A DNA stretch of 64,000 nt, from assembly GCA_963712995.1 (NCBI GenBank), contig CAVQKH010000030.1:434001-498000 (forward strand), given 5' to 3'. Below are positions 40,475 to 49,865 of this stretch, piece by piece (the stretch's first letter is position 1; the number at the start of each line of letters is the position of its first letter). This DNA comes from GCA-003244245 sp963712995 (GTDB lineage Bacteria > Actinomycetota > Actinomycetes > Mycobacteriales > Pseudonocardiaceae). Position numbers and translations under genes: made by a program. The notes beneath the pieces are model-generated. The model made no database searches. It saw only the letters and a list, made by a program, of their open reading frames with translations, and had not been told where the DNA came from.

Positions 40475-41406
40475 GATCGCAGCTCCCGGCCGGTGAGCTC
40501 CAGGAACACGTCCTCCAGGCTGCGCCGGCACACCCGCAGGTCCTCGGCGAACACGTCCTGCTGGGCGCACCACGCCGTCACGGTGGCCATCACCTGCGGG
40601 TCGATCAGGCCTTCGACGAGGTACCCACCGGGGGTCGGTTCACTGGCCCGGCAGCCCTCGGGCAGGGCGGCGCCCAGCTGGACGAGGGCCAGGCCGGGTC
40701 GAGCTGCGAAGCGCAGTTGCCGGTCCGGGCCCGATGCGGTCAGCTCCGCGGGGCTGCCCTCGGCCACCACCCGGCCATGATCGATGATCACCACCTGGTC
40801 GGCCAGTGCCTCGGCCTCCTCCATCAGGTGCGTGGTGAACAGCACGCTGACGCCGTCGGCGCGCAGCCGGCCGATGATGTCCCAGACCAGCCGCCGGGCC
40901 TGCGGGTCCATGCCAGCGGTGGGCTCATCGAGAAACACCACCTCCGGTCGCCCGACCAGCGCGCAGGCCAGCGCCAGCCGCTGCTGCTGGCCACCGGAGA
41001 GGCGCTTGTAGGGCACCCTGGCGACGGCGTCGAGCCCGAGCACCTCGAGCAGCCACCGGACATCGAGCGGCGTGGCCGCGCAGACCGCCACCAGGTTGAG
41101 CATCTCGGCGGCGCGCACGCCCGGGTAGGCGCCGCCGCCCTGGGCCATCACCCCGACCCGGGGGCGTAACGCGGCGCCCTCGGCGATCGGGTCCAACCCC
41201 AGCACGCGCACCGTGCCGGCATCCGGGCGCAGCAACCCCTGGCAGACCTCCACCGTGGTGGTCTTGCCGGCACCGTTGGGACCCAGCAGCGCCAGCACCG
41301 TGGCCCGCCGCACCTGCAGGTCGAGGCCGTCCACGGCGCGGACCGTGCCGAAGCTCCGAACCAGGCCGCGGACCTCGACGGCAGCCGATGACGCGGACGG
41401 GGTCAC
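40471..41406 (-). CDS. ABC exporter ATPase, DrrA-like, 311 aa
   Basis: Walker A LLGPNGAGKTTTVEV, signature LSGGQQQRLALACALV, Walker B EVVFLDEPTAGMDP and the H-loop VLFTTHLMEEAEAL are all intact. The C-terminal extension resembles daunorubicin-resistance-type ATPases. It is coupled to the permease gene by a GTGA overlap and corresponds to Rv1458c. An upstream neighbour on the same strand is mptB, 59 bp away. Confidence 0.93.
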   Translation of the reverse strand: MTPSASSAAVEVRGLVRSFGTVRAVDGLDLQVRRATVLALLGPNGAGKTTTVEVCQGLLRPDAGTVRVLGLDPIAEGAALRPRVGVMAQGGGAYPGVRAAEMLNLVAVCAATPLDVRWLLEVLGLDAVARVPYKRLSGGQQQRLALACALVGRPEVVFLDEPTAGMDPQARRLVWDIIGRLRADGVSVLFTTHLMEEAEALADQVVIIDHGRVVAEGSPAELTASGPDRQLRFAARPGLALVQLGAALPEGCRASEPTPGGYLVEGLIDPQVMATVTAWCAQQDVFAEDLRVCRRSLEDVFLELTGRELRS

Positions 41407-41465
41407 GGTTACAGAGCCTAGGTCGCGCTGCCGGATTGGGAACTACTGGCACGCGGTACCTGCGG

Positions 41466-43064
41466 TCATCGGCCCACCGAGGCCCGCAGGACCGCCGTCA
41501 GTGGGGGCGTGCGCCTGCGGACCACCAGCAGCGGCACCACCAGGGTGGCTGCCGCCGCCACGATCGCCGAGGGCAACACCCAGGCCCGGAACAGGAAGTC
41601 CGAACCCGTCGGCGCCACCACCACCGCCAGGACCGCGCAGGCCACGGTCGCGGTGATGCGAAACGCCGGATGGGTTGCAGCGGCCGCCAACGGGATCACC
41701 GCCCACAGCAGGTACCACGGATGCACCACCGGACCCAGCAGCACCACGGCACCCAGCCCGATCCCGATCCCGGCCAGCGGTTCGAGGCGTCCCTGCCAGC
41801 AGCGCCACAGCAGCAGCAGGCAGACCCCGCCGGCGCCGGCCAGCCCGGTGAGCCGGACCAGCGAGAGCACCGAGGTGGTGTGGTCACCCAGGCCGAGCAG
41901 GGTGCCGAACCACCCCGCCAGCAGGCCCAGCTCGGTCACCACGGACATCCAGCTACGCACCACGTTGGGCGTGCCCAGCGCACCCGTCCAGCCGAAGCCC
42001 AGACCGGTACCCAGCCCGATCGCCACACTGGTGGCCAGCGCGATCCCACCGACCGCCGCCGCGGCCCACCCCACATCGCGTGCTCGACCACCCCGGTGCC
42101 GGGCACACCACACCACCACGAAACCGAGGGCCAGCACCGCGGGAACCTTCACCTGCGCCGCCGCCGCGATCAGCACGGTGCCGCCGATCAGTTCCGGTCC
42201 CATCGCGGGCCGGCGCAGCACGAGCTCGAGGCCGACCAGCAGCAGGCCGATCATCAGGGCCTCGTTGTGCACCCCGCTGACCAGGTGGAACAACACCAAC
42301 GGATTCGCCCCGCCCAACCACAACGCGAACACCGGGGACACACCGGCCCGGCGCGCCAGCCGGGGCAGCGCCCAGATGATCATCACCAGGCCGGCGACCG
42401 CGAGGCTGCGGTGCAGCAGCACGCCGAGCACCACGTCGTCCCCGGCGATCAAGTCGATCGGTCTGCCCAGGCTGAGGAACAACGGGCCGTAGGGCGCCGG
42501 CGTGTTGCGCCAGATCGTGGGGATGCCACGGACCAGGGGATGGTCCACGCCCAACGCGTCGGCTGGACCGAGAACATAGGGGTCCAACCCGCGATTGATC
42601 ATCGCGCTCTGCGCCAGGTAGCTGTAGACATCCCTGCTGAACATCGGCGGGGCGACCAGTAGCGGGAGCGCCCACATCAGCACCGTCCGGTCCAACTGGG
42701 CCCGGGAGACCAGCCGGAGCCGTCCGGGAGCGGCCAGCCCCCCGAGCCAGAGCCAGGCCAGGACCACCATGGCCATGCCGGCATAAGCCACGGCCAGCGA
42801 CGCGGTCGGCATCCGATTGAACAGACCCAGGACCGGACGGCCGACCACCGGGTTGCCCAGCACCGGAGCCGTCCCCGCGCCGAGTGAACCGAGCCCCATG
42901 AGCAGCGCACCGACGGTGCCGAAGCGGCGCACCGTGTCGAGCTGCCGGGTTTCGGCCGGATTCAGCCCGGCGCCGCCGGGTGCGGTTCCATTTCGGGTGC
43001 TGACCGGCGTGGTGCTGACTGGCGGCTGACTGGACTGCCGGCTCGGGTCGAGGTGTCCCGTCAC
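41466..43064 (-). CDS. mptB: Polyprenol-phosphomannose-dependent alpha-1,6-mannosyltransferase (MptB-like)
   Basis: A GT-C membrane glycosyltransferase of 532 aa with about 12 helices. The motif FSRDVYSYLAQSAMINRGLD near residue 140 (the acidic loop-1 site of GT-C enzymes) and YGPLFLSLGRPIDLI follow the MptB pattern. Such enzymes start the mannan core of lipoglycans. The position next to sufR, as Rv1459c in M. tuberculosis, supports the call. The disordered N-terminal 40 residues are Ser/Thr/Pro-rich. Confidence 0.88.
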   Translation of the reverse strand: MTGHLDPSRQSSQPPVSTTPVSTRNGTAPGGAGLNPAETRQLDTVRRFGTVGALLMGLGSLGAGTAPVLGNPVVGRPVLGLFNRMPTASLAVAYAGMAMVVLAWLWLGGLAAPGRLRLVSRAQLDRTVLMWALPLLVAPPMFSRDVYSYLAQSAMINRGLDPYVLGPADALGVDHPLVRGIPTIWRNTPAPYGPLFLSLGRPIDLIAGDDVVLGVLLHRSLAVAGLVMIIWALPRLARRAGVSPVFALWLGGANPLVLFHLVSGVHNEALMIGLLLVGLELVLRRPAMGPELIGGTVLIAAAAQVKVPAVLALGFVVVWCARHRGGRARDVGWAAAAVGGIALATSVAIGLGTGLGFGWTGALGTPNVVRSWMSVVTELGLLAGWFGTLLGLGDHTTSVLSLVRLTGLAGAGGVCLLLLWRCWQGRLEPLAGIGIGLGAVVLLGPVVHPWYLLWAVIPLAAAATHPAFRITATVACAVLAVVVAPTGSDFLFRAWVLPSAIVAAAATLVVPLLVVRRRTPPLTAVLRASVGR

Positions 43065-43208
43065 CCTGAAATCTCCCGGTCACCACGCCGCGAAGGGTAT
43101 AACCGAGCCGCGCGGGCCAGCCGTTCTGGGTGATTCGGAGCAATTCGGATCAATAAGGTGCCGCTGAAGGGCGACTTGTGTTGTGCACCGGGCGGGGAAT
43201 TACGTAAC

Positions 43209-43937
43209 ATGGGTGTTGTGAAAAACGTCGGGGCTGATCATCGCACCCGCGAGGCGGTGGCACGGATGTTGCTGGAGCACGGACCAGTGACCGCCGCGCA
43301 GATCGCCGAGTCGCTGGGGCTCAGCGCCGCTGCCGTGCGCCGTCATCTGGACGTCCTGCTCGCTGGCGGGCAGGTCAGCTACCGCTCGGCGCCGCGCCGA
43401 GGCCCGCGCGGCCGGGGGCGCCCAGCCAAGGTCTTCCTGCTCACGGCCGCCGGTCGGGCACAGTTCGAGCACACCTACGACGACCTGGCGGTTGCCGCAC
43501 TGCGATTTCTGTCCGAGCGCGAGGGCGAGCAGGCGGTACGTTCGTTCGCCGAGCGCCGGGTGACCGAACTGGTCGGCAGGCACCGGGCCGAGGTGGTCTC
43601 CGCGGCCGACCCGGTCGCGCGGGCGCAACTGCTGGCAGTGGCACTGAGCACGGAGGGTTACGCTGCGTCAGCGGAGCACGTCGGTGCCGGTGCGCAGTTG
43701 TGCCAGCACCATTGCCCGGTCTCGCACGTCGCGGCGGAGTTTCCGCAGCTGTGTGAGGCCGAGACGGCGGCTTTCGCCGATCTGCTCGGTGTCCATGTGC
43801 AGCGGCTGGCCACCATCGCCCGCGGCGACGCGGTCTGCACGACGCACGTTCCCGAGACGCGGGTACCGCACGGCGCCCGCACGGCTGTTCCGACTGTGTC
43901 CACCACTCCCACCGCTGAACCGGATGGAGGCGTCTGA
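43209..43937 (+). CDS. sufR: SufR-type iron-sulfur transcriptional regulator
   Basis: An N-terminal winged helix (VARMLLEHGPVTAAQIAESL, then GLSAAAVRRHLDVLLAGGQV) is followed by a sensor domain holding the cluster ligands in LCQHHCPVSHVAAEFPQLCE. SufR binds a 4Fe-4S cluster and represses the suf operon when clusters are plentiful. The ATG at 43209 is chosen; GGGGAATTACG lies upstream, and upstream ATG 43158 is less likely. The gene leads the operon, and sufB starts at its stop codon. Confidence 0.92.
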   Translation: MGVVKNVGADHRTREAVARMLLEHGPVTAAQIAESLGLSAAAVRRHLDVLLAGGQVSYRSAPRRGPRGRGRPAKVFLLTAAGRAQFEHTYDDLAVAALRFLSEREGEQAVRSFAERRVTELVGRHRAEVVSAADPVARAQLLAVALSTEGYAASAEHVGAGAQLCQHHCPVSHVAAEFPQLCEAETAAFADLLGVHVQRLATIARGDAVCTTHVPETRVPHGARTAVPTVSTTPTAEPDGGV

Positions 43938-43938
43938 A

Positions 43939-45381
43939 TTGACGACCGCCCCTGAGCAGGATGTCCGAATACCGCTCAGTCAGGAAGAAACGCTCTCCAG
44001 CCTGGGCCGCTACGAGTACGGCTGGGCCGACTCCGACGCTGCTGGCGCCAGCGCGCAACGTGGGCTGTCCGAGGCTGTGGTCCGGGACATCTCGGCCAAG
44101 AAGAGCGAGCCGGAGTGGATGCTGGAGGCCCGGCTGAAGGCACTGCGCCTGTTCCAGCGCAAGCCGATGCCGCACTGGGGAGCCGACCTTTCCGGCATCG
44201 ACTTCGACAACATCAAGTACTTCGTCCGCTCGACGGAGAAGCAGGCCACGTCCTGGGACGAGCTGCCTGATGACATCAAGACCACCTACGACCGGCTGGG
44301 TATCCCCGAGGCGGAGAAGGCCCGGCTGGTGGCCGGCGTGGCCGCGCAGTACGAGTCCGAGGTCGTTTACCACAAGATCCGGGAGGATCTGGAAGAGCTC
44401 GGCGTGCTGTTCCTGGACACCGACACCGCGCTGCGTGAGCAGCCGGAGATGTTCCAGCAGTACTTCGCCAGCGTGATCCCTGCCGGGGACAACAAGTTCT
44501 CCGCGCTGAACACCGCGGTGTGGTCCGGCGGGTCGTTCATCTACGTGCCACCCGGGGTGCACGTCGACATCCCGCTGCAGGCCTACTTCCGGATCAACAC
44601 CGAGAACATGGGCCAGTTCGAGCGCACGCTGATCATCGTCGACGAGGGCGCCTACGTGCACTACGTCGAGGGCTGCACCGCGCCGATCTACAAGTCCGAC
44701 TCGCTGCACTCCGCGGTCGTCGAGATCATCGTCAAGAAGGGCGGCCGCTGCCGCTACACCACGATCCAGAACTGGTCGAACAACGTCTACAACCTGGTCA
44801 CCAAGCGGGCCACCGCCGCCGAGGGCGCGACCATGGAGTGGATCGACGGCAACCTCGGCTCCAAGGTCACCATGAAGTACCCGTCGGTGTGGCTGATCGG
44901 TGAGCACGCCAAGGGTGAGGTGCTCTCGGTGGCCTGCGCCGGTGAGGGCCAGCACCAGGACGCCGGGGCGAAGATGGTGCACGCCGCCCCGAACACCTCC
45001 AGCACGATCGTGTCCAAGTCGGTGGCCCGCGGCGGCGGCCGCACCTCTTACCGCGGGCTGGTGCAGGTCAACGAGGGCAGCCACCACTCCCGCTCCACGG
45101 TGAAATGTGACGCCCTGCTGGTGGACCAGATCAGCCGCTCGGACACCTACCCCTACGTCGACATCCGTGAGGACGACGTGTCGATGGGGCACGAGGCGAC
45201 TGTCTCCAAGATCAGCGACGATCAGCTGTTCTACCTGATGAGTCGCGGTCTGACCGAGGACGAGGCGATGGCCATGATCGTGCGCGGGTTCATCGAGCCG
45301 ATCGCCCGCGAGCTGCCGATGGAATACGCCCTGGAACTCAATCGCCTGATCGAGCTGCAGATGGAAGGAGCCGTCGGCTGA
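43939..45381 (+). CDS. sufB: Fe-S cluster assembly scaffold SufB
   Basis: SufB, with SufC and SufD, builds 4Fe-4S clusters. Conserved blocks are intact: RGLSEAVVRDISAKKSEPEW, LDTDTALREQPEMFQQYFAS, VEGCTAPIYKSDSLHSAVVE and VKCDALLVDQISRSDTYPYV. The length is normal and there is no intein, unlike Rv1461. The start is probably TTG 43939 (GGAGG 8 bases upstream, giving MTTAPEQ); ATG 43924 inside the sufR end is the alternative. sufD follows 1 bp after the stop. Confidence 0.95.
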   Translation: MTTAPEQDVRIPLSQEETLSSLGRYEYGWADSDAAGASAQRGLSEAVVRDISAKKSEPEWMLEARLKALRLFQRKPMPHWGADLSGIDFDNIKYFVRSTEKQATSWDELPDDIKTTYDRLGIPEAEKARLVAGVAAQYESEVVYHKIREDLEELGVLFLDTDTALREQPEMFQQYFASVIPAGDNKFSALNTAVWSGGSFIYVPPGVHVDIPLQAYFRINTENMGQFERTLIIVDEGAYVHYVEGCTAPIYKSDSLHSAVVEIIVKKGGRCRYTTIQNWSNNVYNLVTKRATAAEGATMEWIDGNLGSKVTMKYPSVWLIGEHAKGEVLSVACAGEGQHQDAGAKMVHAAPNTSSTIVSKSVARGGGRTSYRGLVQVNEGSHHSRSTVKCDALLVDQISRSDTYPYVDIREDDVSMGHEATVSKISDDQLFYLMSRGLTEDEAMAMIVRGFIEPIARELPMEYALELNRLIELQMEGAVG

Positions 45382-45382
45382 T

Positions 45383-46582
45383 ATGACGGCTACCACTGGC
45401 CGGCCGGCCGAACACGGTCTGGTCGCGCACTCGCACGGAGCTAAACCCGGGGCGCCGATGGTTTCCCGGGCGCAACGGTTCACCTCCTACGACGTGGACG
45501 CCTTCGAGGTGCCCACGGGGCGGGAGGAGGACTGGCGGTTCACCCCGCTGCGGCGGCTCCATGGGCTGCACCAGGGTGCTGTGGCCACCGGGTCTGCGCA
45601 GCTCACGGTGCAGGCAGCTGGCGGCGTCACCGTCGAGGACGTGGACCGATCCGATCCTCGCCTGGGCGAGGGTGGCGTCCCCGCTGACCGGGTCGCCGCC
45701 CAGGCCTGGAGATCAGCGGCGACCGCCACCGTGGTGAGCCTGCCGGCGAACACCCGGATCGAGGAACCCGTGACGATCACGGTCACCGGGCCGGGTGCCG
45801 GGGAGCTCGCCTACGGGCATCTGCAGATACGTCTCGCCGCGTTCGCCGAGGCCGTCGTGGTGCTCGACTACCGCGGCAGCGGTACCTACGCGGAGAACGT
45901 CGAGCTGGTCCTCGCCGACGGTTCCCGGCTGACCCTGCTCAGCGTGCAGGACTGGGCCGACGACGCGGTGCACGTCGCCGCGCAGCACGCCCGGTTGGGC
46001 CGTGATGCGGTGTTGCGCGCCATCACGGTGAGCCTGGGCGGTGACCTTGTCCGCCAGTCCCCGACTGTGACGTTCACCCAGCCCGGCGGCGACGCCGAGT
46101 TGCTGGGGTTGTACTTCGCCGACGCCGGGCAGCATCTGGAGCACCGGCTGCTGGTGGACCACGCGGTCCCGCACTGCCGGTCCAATGTCGCCTACAAGGG
46201 CGCCTTGCAGGGCAGCCCGGGCAAGCCGGATGCACACACCGTGTGGATCGGCGACGTGCTCATCCAGGCCGCCGCCGAGGGCACCGAGACCTACGAGGTC
46301 AATCGCAACCTGGTGCTCACCGACGGTGCCAGGGCCGACTCGGTGCCCAATCTGGAGATCGAGACCGGGGAGATCATCGGCGCCGGGCACGCCAGCGCCA
46401 CCGGTCGCTTCGACGACGAGCAGCTGTTCTACCTGACCTCCCGGGGCATCCCGATCGAGCTGGCCCGCCGGCTGGTCGTGCGGGGCTTCTTCGGCGACAT
46501 CCTGCAGAAGATCACGGTCCCGGAGGTGCGTGAGAGGCTGGCCGCAGCGATCGAGGCCGAGCTCGAGGCGGTGGGGGTGTGA
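45383..46582 (+). CDS. sufD: Fe-S cluster assembly protein SufD
   Basis: A 399-aa SufB paralogue that completes the SufBC2D scaffold. The C-terminal beta-helix blocks are typical: VAYKGALQGSPGKPDAHTVW, VPNLEIETGEIIGAGHASAT and GRFDDEQLFYLTSRGIPIEL. ATG 45383 follows the sufB stop directly, and the end overlaps the Rieske gene start by 4 bp. Confidence 0.95.
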   Translation: MTATTGRPAEHGLVAHSHGAKPGAPMVSRAQRFTSYDVDAFEVPTGREEDWRFTPLRRLHGLHQGAVATGSAQLTVQAAGGVTVEDVDRSDPRLGEGGVPADRVAAQAWRSAATATVVSLPANTRIEEPVTITVTGPGAGELAYGHLQIRLAAFAEAVVVLDYRGSGTYAENVELVLADGSRLTLLSVQDWADDAVHVAAQHARLGRDAVLRAITVSLGGDLVRQSPTVTFTQPGGDAELLGLYFADAGQHLEHRLLVDHAVPHCRSNVAYKGALQGSPGKPDAHTVWIGDVLIQAAAEGTETYEVNRNLVLTDGARADSVPNLEIETGEIIGAGHASATGRFDDEQLFYLTSRGIPIELARRLVVRGFFGDILQKITVPEVRERLAAAIEAELEAVGV

Positions 46583-46902
46583 CCTCGGTCCGCGTCTGCG
46601 CTCTGACGGATCTCAAAGACGACACGCCCGCCGGCTTCGCTGTCGAGGGCGTCCCGGTGGTGCTGGTACGCCAGGGTGAGCAGGTGTACGCGCTGGCCGA
46701 CATCTGCTCGCACGCCGAGATCGCGCTGTCCGAAGGCGAGGTCACCCGCAAGGGCCTGGAGTGCTGGCTGCACGGCTCCTGCTTCGACCTGCGCACCGGC
46801 GCGCCGTCCTCACCACCGGCCTCCGAACCGGTGGACACCTACGCTGTGACGATCGACGGTGACGACGTCTACGTCGACCCCACTACCCCGACCAACCGCT
46901 AG
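46579..46902 (+). CDS. Rieske-type 2Fe-2S ferredoxin of the suf operon, 107 aa
   Basis: The Rieske cluster ligands are readable as CSHAE (C-x-H) and CWLHGSCFD (C-x2-H), with the small single-domain length of NirD-like ferredoxins. It is embedded between sufD and sufC, overlapping sufD by 4 bp, the usual place in actinobacteria. It probably supplies electrons for cluster assembly; direct evidence is not in the sequence. Confidence 0.92.
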   Translation: MTSVRVCALTDLKDDTPAGFAVEGVPVVLVRQGEQVYALADICSHAEIALSEGEVTRKGLECWLHGSCFDLRTGAPSSPPASEPVDTYAVTIDGDDVYVDPTTPTNR

Positions 46903-46923
46903 CAGGAGTGCGAGAACACACTG

Positions 46924-47709
46924 ATGACCACCCTGGAGATCAAGGACTTGCACGTTGCGGTGCCCACCGACGATGCACAGACTCCCGAGAAGGAGATCCT
47001 GCGCGGCGTTGATCTGACCGTCCGGGCGGGGGAGACACACGCGATCATGGGACCCAACGGGTCCGGCAAGTCCACCCTGGCCTACTCGATCGCCGGACAC
47101 CCGAAATACCGGGTCACCTCGGGGCAGGTGTTACTCGACGGCGTCGACGTGCTGTCGATGTCGGTGGACGAACGAGCGCGAGCAGGCCTGTTCCTGGCCA
47201 TGCAGTACCCGGTCGAGGTGCCCGGCGTGTCGATGTCGAACTTCCTGCGCACCGCCACCACCGCGATCCGCGGCGAGGCGCCGAAGTTGCGCACCTGGGT
47301 CAAGGAGGTGAAAGCGGCGATGGCCGAGCTGGACATCGACCCCGCCTTCGCCGAGCGCAGCGTGAACGAGGGTTTCTCCGGCGGGGAGAAGAAGCGTCAC
47401 GAGATCCTGCAGCTCTCGCTGCTCAAGCCCCGGATCGCGGTGCTGGACGAGACCGACTCGGGCCTGGACGTCGATGCGTTGCGGGTGGTCTCCGAGGGTG
47501 TGAACCGGTATCGGGCCGCTGGGGACGTCGGGGTGCTGCTGATCACCCACTACACCCGGATCCTGCGCCATATCACGCCGGACCACGTGCATGTCTTCGC
47601 CGGTGGGCGGATCGTGGAATCCGGTGGGCAGGAACTCGCCGAGGAGCTGGAGTCCGGTGGCTACGAGCGGTTCACCCGCCGGTCGGAGGTCACGGGAGTG
47701 ACGCCATGA
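46924..47709 (+). CDS. sufC: Fe-S assembly ATPase SufC
   Basis: A soluble ABC ATPase: Walker A IMGPNGSGKSTLAYSI, signature GFSGGEKKRHEILQL and Walker B IAVLDETDSGLDVDAL, the last typical of SufC. It powers shape changes in the SufB-SufD scaffold. The ATG at 46924 is preceded by AGGAGTG; its end overlaps sufS by 4 bp. Confidence 0.96.
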   Translation: MTTLEIKDLHVAVPTDDAQTPEKEILRGVDLTVRAGETHAIMGPNGSGKSTLAYSIAGHPKYRVTSGQVLLDGVDVLSMSVDERARAGLFLAMQYPVEVPGVSMSNFLRTATTAIRGEAPKLRTWVKEVKAAMAELDIDPAFAERSVNEGFSGGEKKRHEILQLSLLKPRIAVLDETDSGLDVDALRVVSEGVNRYRAAGDVGVLLITHYTRILRHITPDHVHVFAGGRIVESGGQELAEELESGGYERFTRRSEVTGVTP

Positions 47710-48977
47710 CCAGCGTGCTGACTTCCAGCGAGCTGGAGAAGATCCGCGCCGATTTCCCGATCCTGTCCCGCACGGTCCGGGAGAACCGGCCGTTGGTGTA
47801 CCTGGACTCCGGGGCCACCTCGCAACGGCCCCGGCAGGTGCTCGACGCCGAGCGTGCCTTCCTCGAGCAGCACAACGCCGCTGTGCACCGCGGCGCGCAC
47901 CAGCTCGCCGAGGAGGCCACCGACGCCTACGAGTCAGCCAGGGCCCGGATCGCGGCGTTCGTCGGTGCCCGTCCCGATGAGGTGGTGTTCACCAAGAACG
48001 CCACCGAAGGAATCAACCTGGTCGCCTACGCGCTGAGCAACGCCTCGATCGGGCAGGCGGTGCAGCGCTTCGCGGTGGTGCCCGGCGACGAGATCGTGAT
48101 CACAGAGATGGAGCACCATGCCAACCTGGTGCCCTGGCAGGAGCTGTGCCGGCGTACCGGCGCGACGCTGCGCTGGTACCGGGTGACCGATGGTGGCCGG
48201 CTGGACCTGGACTCGCTGGAGTTGTCCGACCGCACGAAGGTGGTGGCTTTCAGCCACCAGTCCAACGTGATGGGCACCGTCCCGCCGGTCGCCGAGCTGG
48301 TCCGCCGGGCCCGCGCGGTGGGGGCGCTGACGGTGCTGGACGCCTGCCAGTCGGTGCCGCACAGCCCGGTCGACTTCACCGCGCTGGACGTCGATTTCGC
48401 GGTGTTCTCCGGGCACAAGATGCTGGGCCCGTCTGGGGTCGGCGTGCTCTACGGCCGCCGCGAGCTGCTCGCGGCGCTGCCGCCGTTCCTCACCGGCGGG
48501 TCGATGATCGAGCTGGTGAAGATGGAGGGCTCCACCTATGCCCCACCGCCGCAGCGTTTCGAGGCCGGGGTGCCGATGACCTCCCAGGCGGTCGGCCTGG
48601 GCGCGGCGGTGGACTACCTCTCGGCGGTGGGCATGGACCGGGTCGCCGCGCATGAGCACGCGCTGACCGAGCAGGCGCTGGCTGGCCTGTCGGAGTTCGA
48701 CGACATGCGAATCATCGGCCCCACCGACACCGCCGACCGCGGTGGCGCGGTGTCCTTCGTGCTCACCGACGTGCACGCGCACGACGCCGGGCAGGTGCTC
48801 GACGACCGGGGCATCGCGGTGCGGGTCGGGCACCACTGCGCGTGGCCGTTGCACCGCCGTTTCGGGATCGCCGCGTCGGTGCGGGCCAGCTTCGCGGTGT
48901 ACAACACCCCCGCCGAGGTCGAGACATTGCTGGCCGGCGTGCACGAGGTGCGTCGCTTCTTCCGGGTGGGCGCATGA
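47706..48977 (+). CDS. sufS: Cysteine desulfurase SufS
   Basis: This PLP enzyme takes sulfur from cysteine for cluster assembly. The PLP lysine lies in FSGHKMLGPSGVGVLYG (about K238), and the persulfide cysteine in VRVGHHCAWPLHRRFG (about C378), which is the SufS/CsdB pattern. ATG 47706 overlaps the sufC stop and its own stop overlaps sufU, so sufCSUT are coupled. Confidence 0.96.
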   Translation: MTSVLTSSELEKIRADFPILSRTVRENRPLVYLDSGATSQRPRQVLDAERAFLEQHNAAVHRGAHQLAEEATDAYESARARIAAFVGARPDEVVFTKNATEGINLVAYALSNASIGQAVQRFAVVPGDEIVITEMEHHANLVPWQELCRRTGATLRWYRVTDGGRLDLDSLELSDRTKVVAFSHQSNVMGTVPPVAELVRRARAVGALTVLDACQSVPHSPVDFTALDVDFAVFSGHKMLGPSGVGVLYGRRELLAALPPFLTGGSMIELVKMEGSTYAPPPQRFEAGVPMTSQAVGLGAAVDYLSAVGMDRVAAHEHALTEQALAGLSEFDDMRIIGPTDTADRGGAVSFVLTDVHAHDAGQVLDDRGIAVRVGHHCAWPLHRRFGIAASVRASFAVYNTPAEVETLLAGVHEVRRFFRVGA

Positions 48978-49447
48978 AACTGGAACAGATGTACCAGGAG
49001 ATCATCCTGGACCACTACCGCAACCCGCATCGCAGCGGGCTCCGGGAACCCTTCGACACCGAGTCCTACCAGGTCAACCCCACCTGCGGGGACGAGGTGA
49101 CACTGCGCGTGACGCTCGACGGTAACCGGGTGACCGACGTGTCCTACGACGCGGTCGGTTGCTCGATCAGCCAGGCGGCGACCTCGGTGCTCACCGACCT
49201 GGTGGTCGGCCGGACCGTCGCCGAATCGACGTCCACCATGGATGCCTTCGTGGAGATGGTGCAGAGCCGGGGGCAGGTGGAGCCCGACGAGGACGTGCTG
49301 GAGGACGCGGTCGCCTTTGTCGGCGTCTCGCGCTACCCGTCCCGGGTGAAGTGCGCCCTGCTGGGCTGGATGGCGTTCAAGGATGCCCTCGGCCGGGCAG
49401 GGAATGGTAATTCTGACAACGGTGCCCAGCGAGTGGAGGCACAATGA
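48974..49447 (+). CDS. sufU: Sulfur acceptor SufU
   Basis: A 157-aa IscU-like zinc protein that accepts sulfur from SufS. The three ligand cysteines are C38 (NPTCGDEV), C63 (AVGCSISQA) and C127 (VKCALLGW), with the Asp of CGDE; the insertion between the second and third cysteine is typical of SufU. ATG 48974 overlaps the sufS stop by 4 bp. Confidence 0.95.
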   Translation: MKLEQMYQEIILDHYRNPHRSGLREPFDTESYQVNPTCGDEVTLRVTLDGNRVTDVSYDAVGCSISQAATSVLTDLVVGRTVAESTSTMDAFVEMVQSRGQVEPDEDVLEDAVAFVGVSRYPSRVKCALLGWMAFKDALGRAGNGNSDNGAQRVEAQ

Positions 49448-49848
49448 GCCTGAACGAGGACAACGAGGTGGTCCGCGGTGCGGCCGGGATGCCGGAGGTT
49501 CCGCAACCCCATCCGGATGGCGAGCTGGCAGCCATCGACGACCTCGAGGAGGCCATGCGCGATGTGGTCGACCCCGAGCTCGGTATCAACGTGGTCGACC
49601 TGGGCCTGGTCTACGACATCCGGGTCGCTGAAGGCAACGTCGCCATCGTCGACATGACCCTGACGTCCGCGGCGTGCCCACTCACCGACGTCATCGAGGA
49701 CCAGACCCGAGCCGCGCTCACCGGCGGCCCCGGCGGGGGACTGGTCGAGGACGTCCGGATCAACTGGGTGTGGATTCCGCCGTGGGGCCCGGACAAGATC
49801 ACCGAGGATGGCCGGGAACAGTTGAGAGCCCTGGGCTTCACCGTCTGA
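49444..49848 (+). CDS. sufT: SufT-like DUF59 (MIP18) protein
   Basis: The DUF59 core is clear: LEEAMRDVVDPELGINVVDL, then VAIVDMTLTSAACPLTDVIE with the conserved Cys. These proteins help mature Fe-S proteins. It corresponds to Rv1466, closes the suf operon, and overlaps sufU by 4 bp. The N-terminal 35 residues are acidic and variable. Confidence 0.93.
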   Translation: MSLNEDNEVVRGAAGMPEVPQPHPDGELAAIDDLEEAMRDVVDPELGINVVDLGLVYDIRVAEGNVAIVDMTLTSAACPLTDVIEDQTRAALTGGPGGGLVEDVRINWVWIPPWGPDKITEDGREQLRALGFTV

Positions 49849-49865
49849 CCCAGCGGCGGATCGTG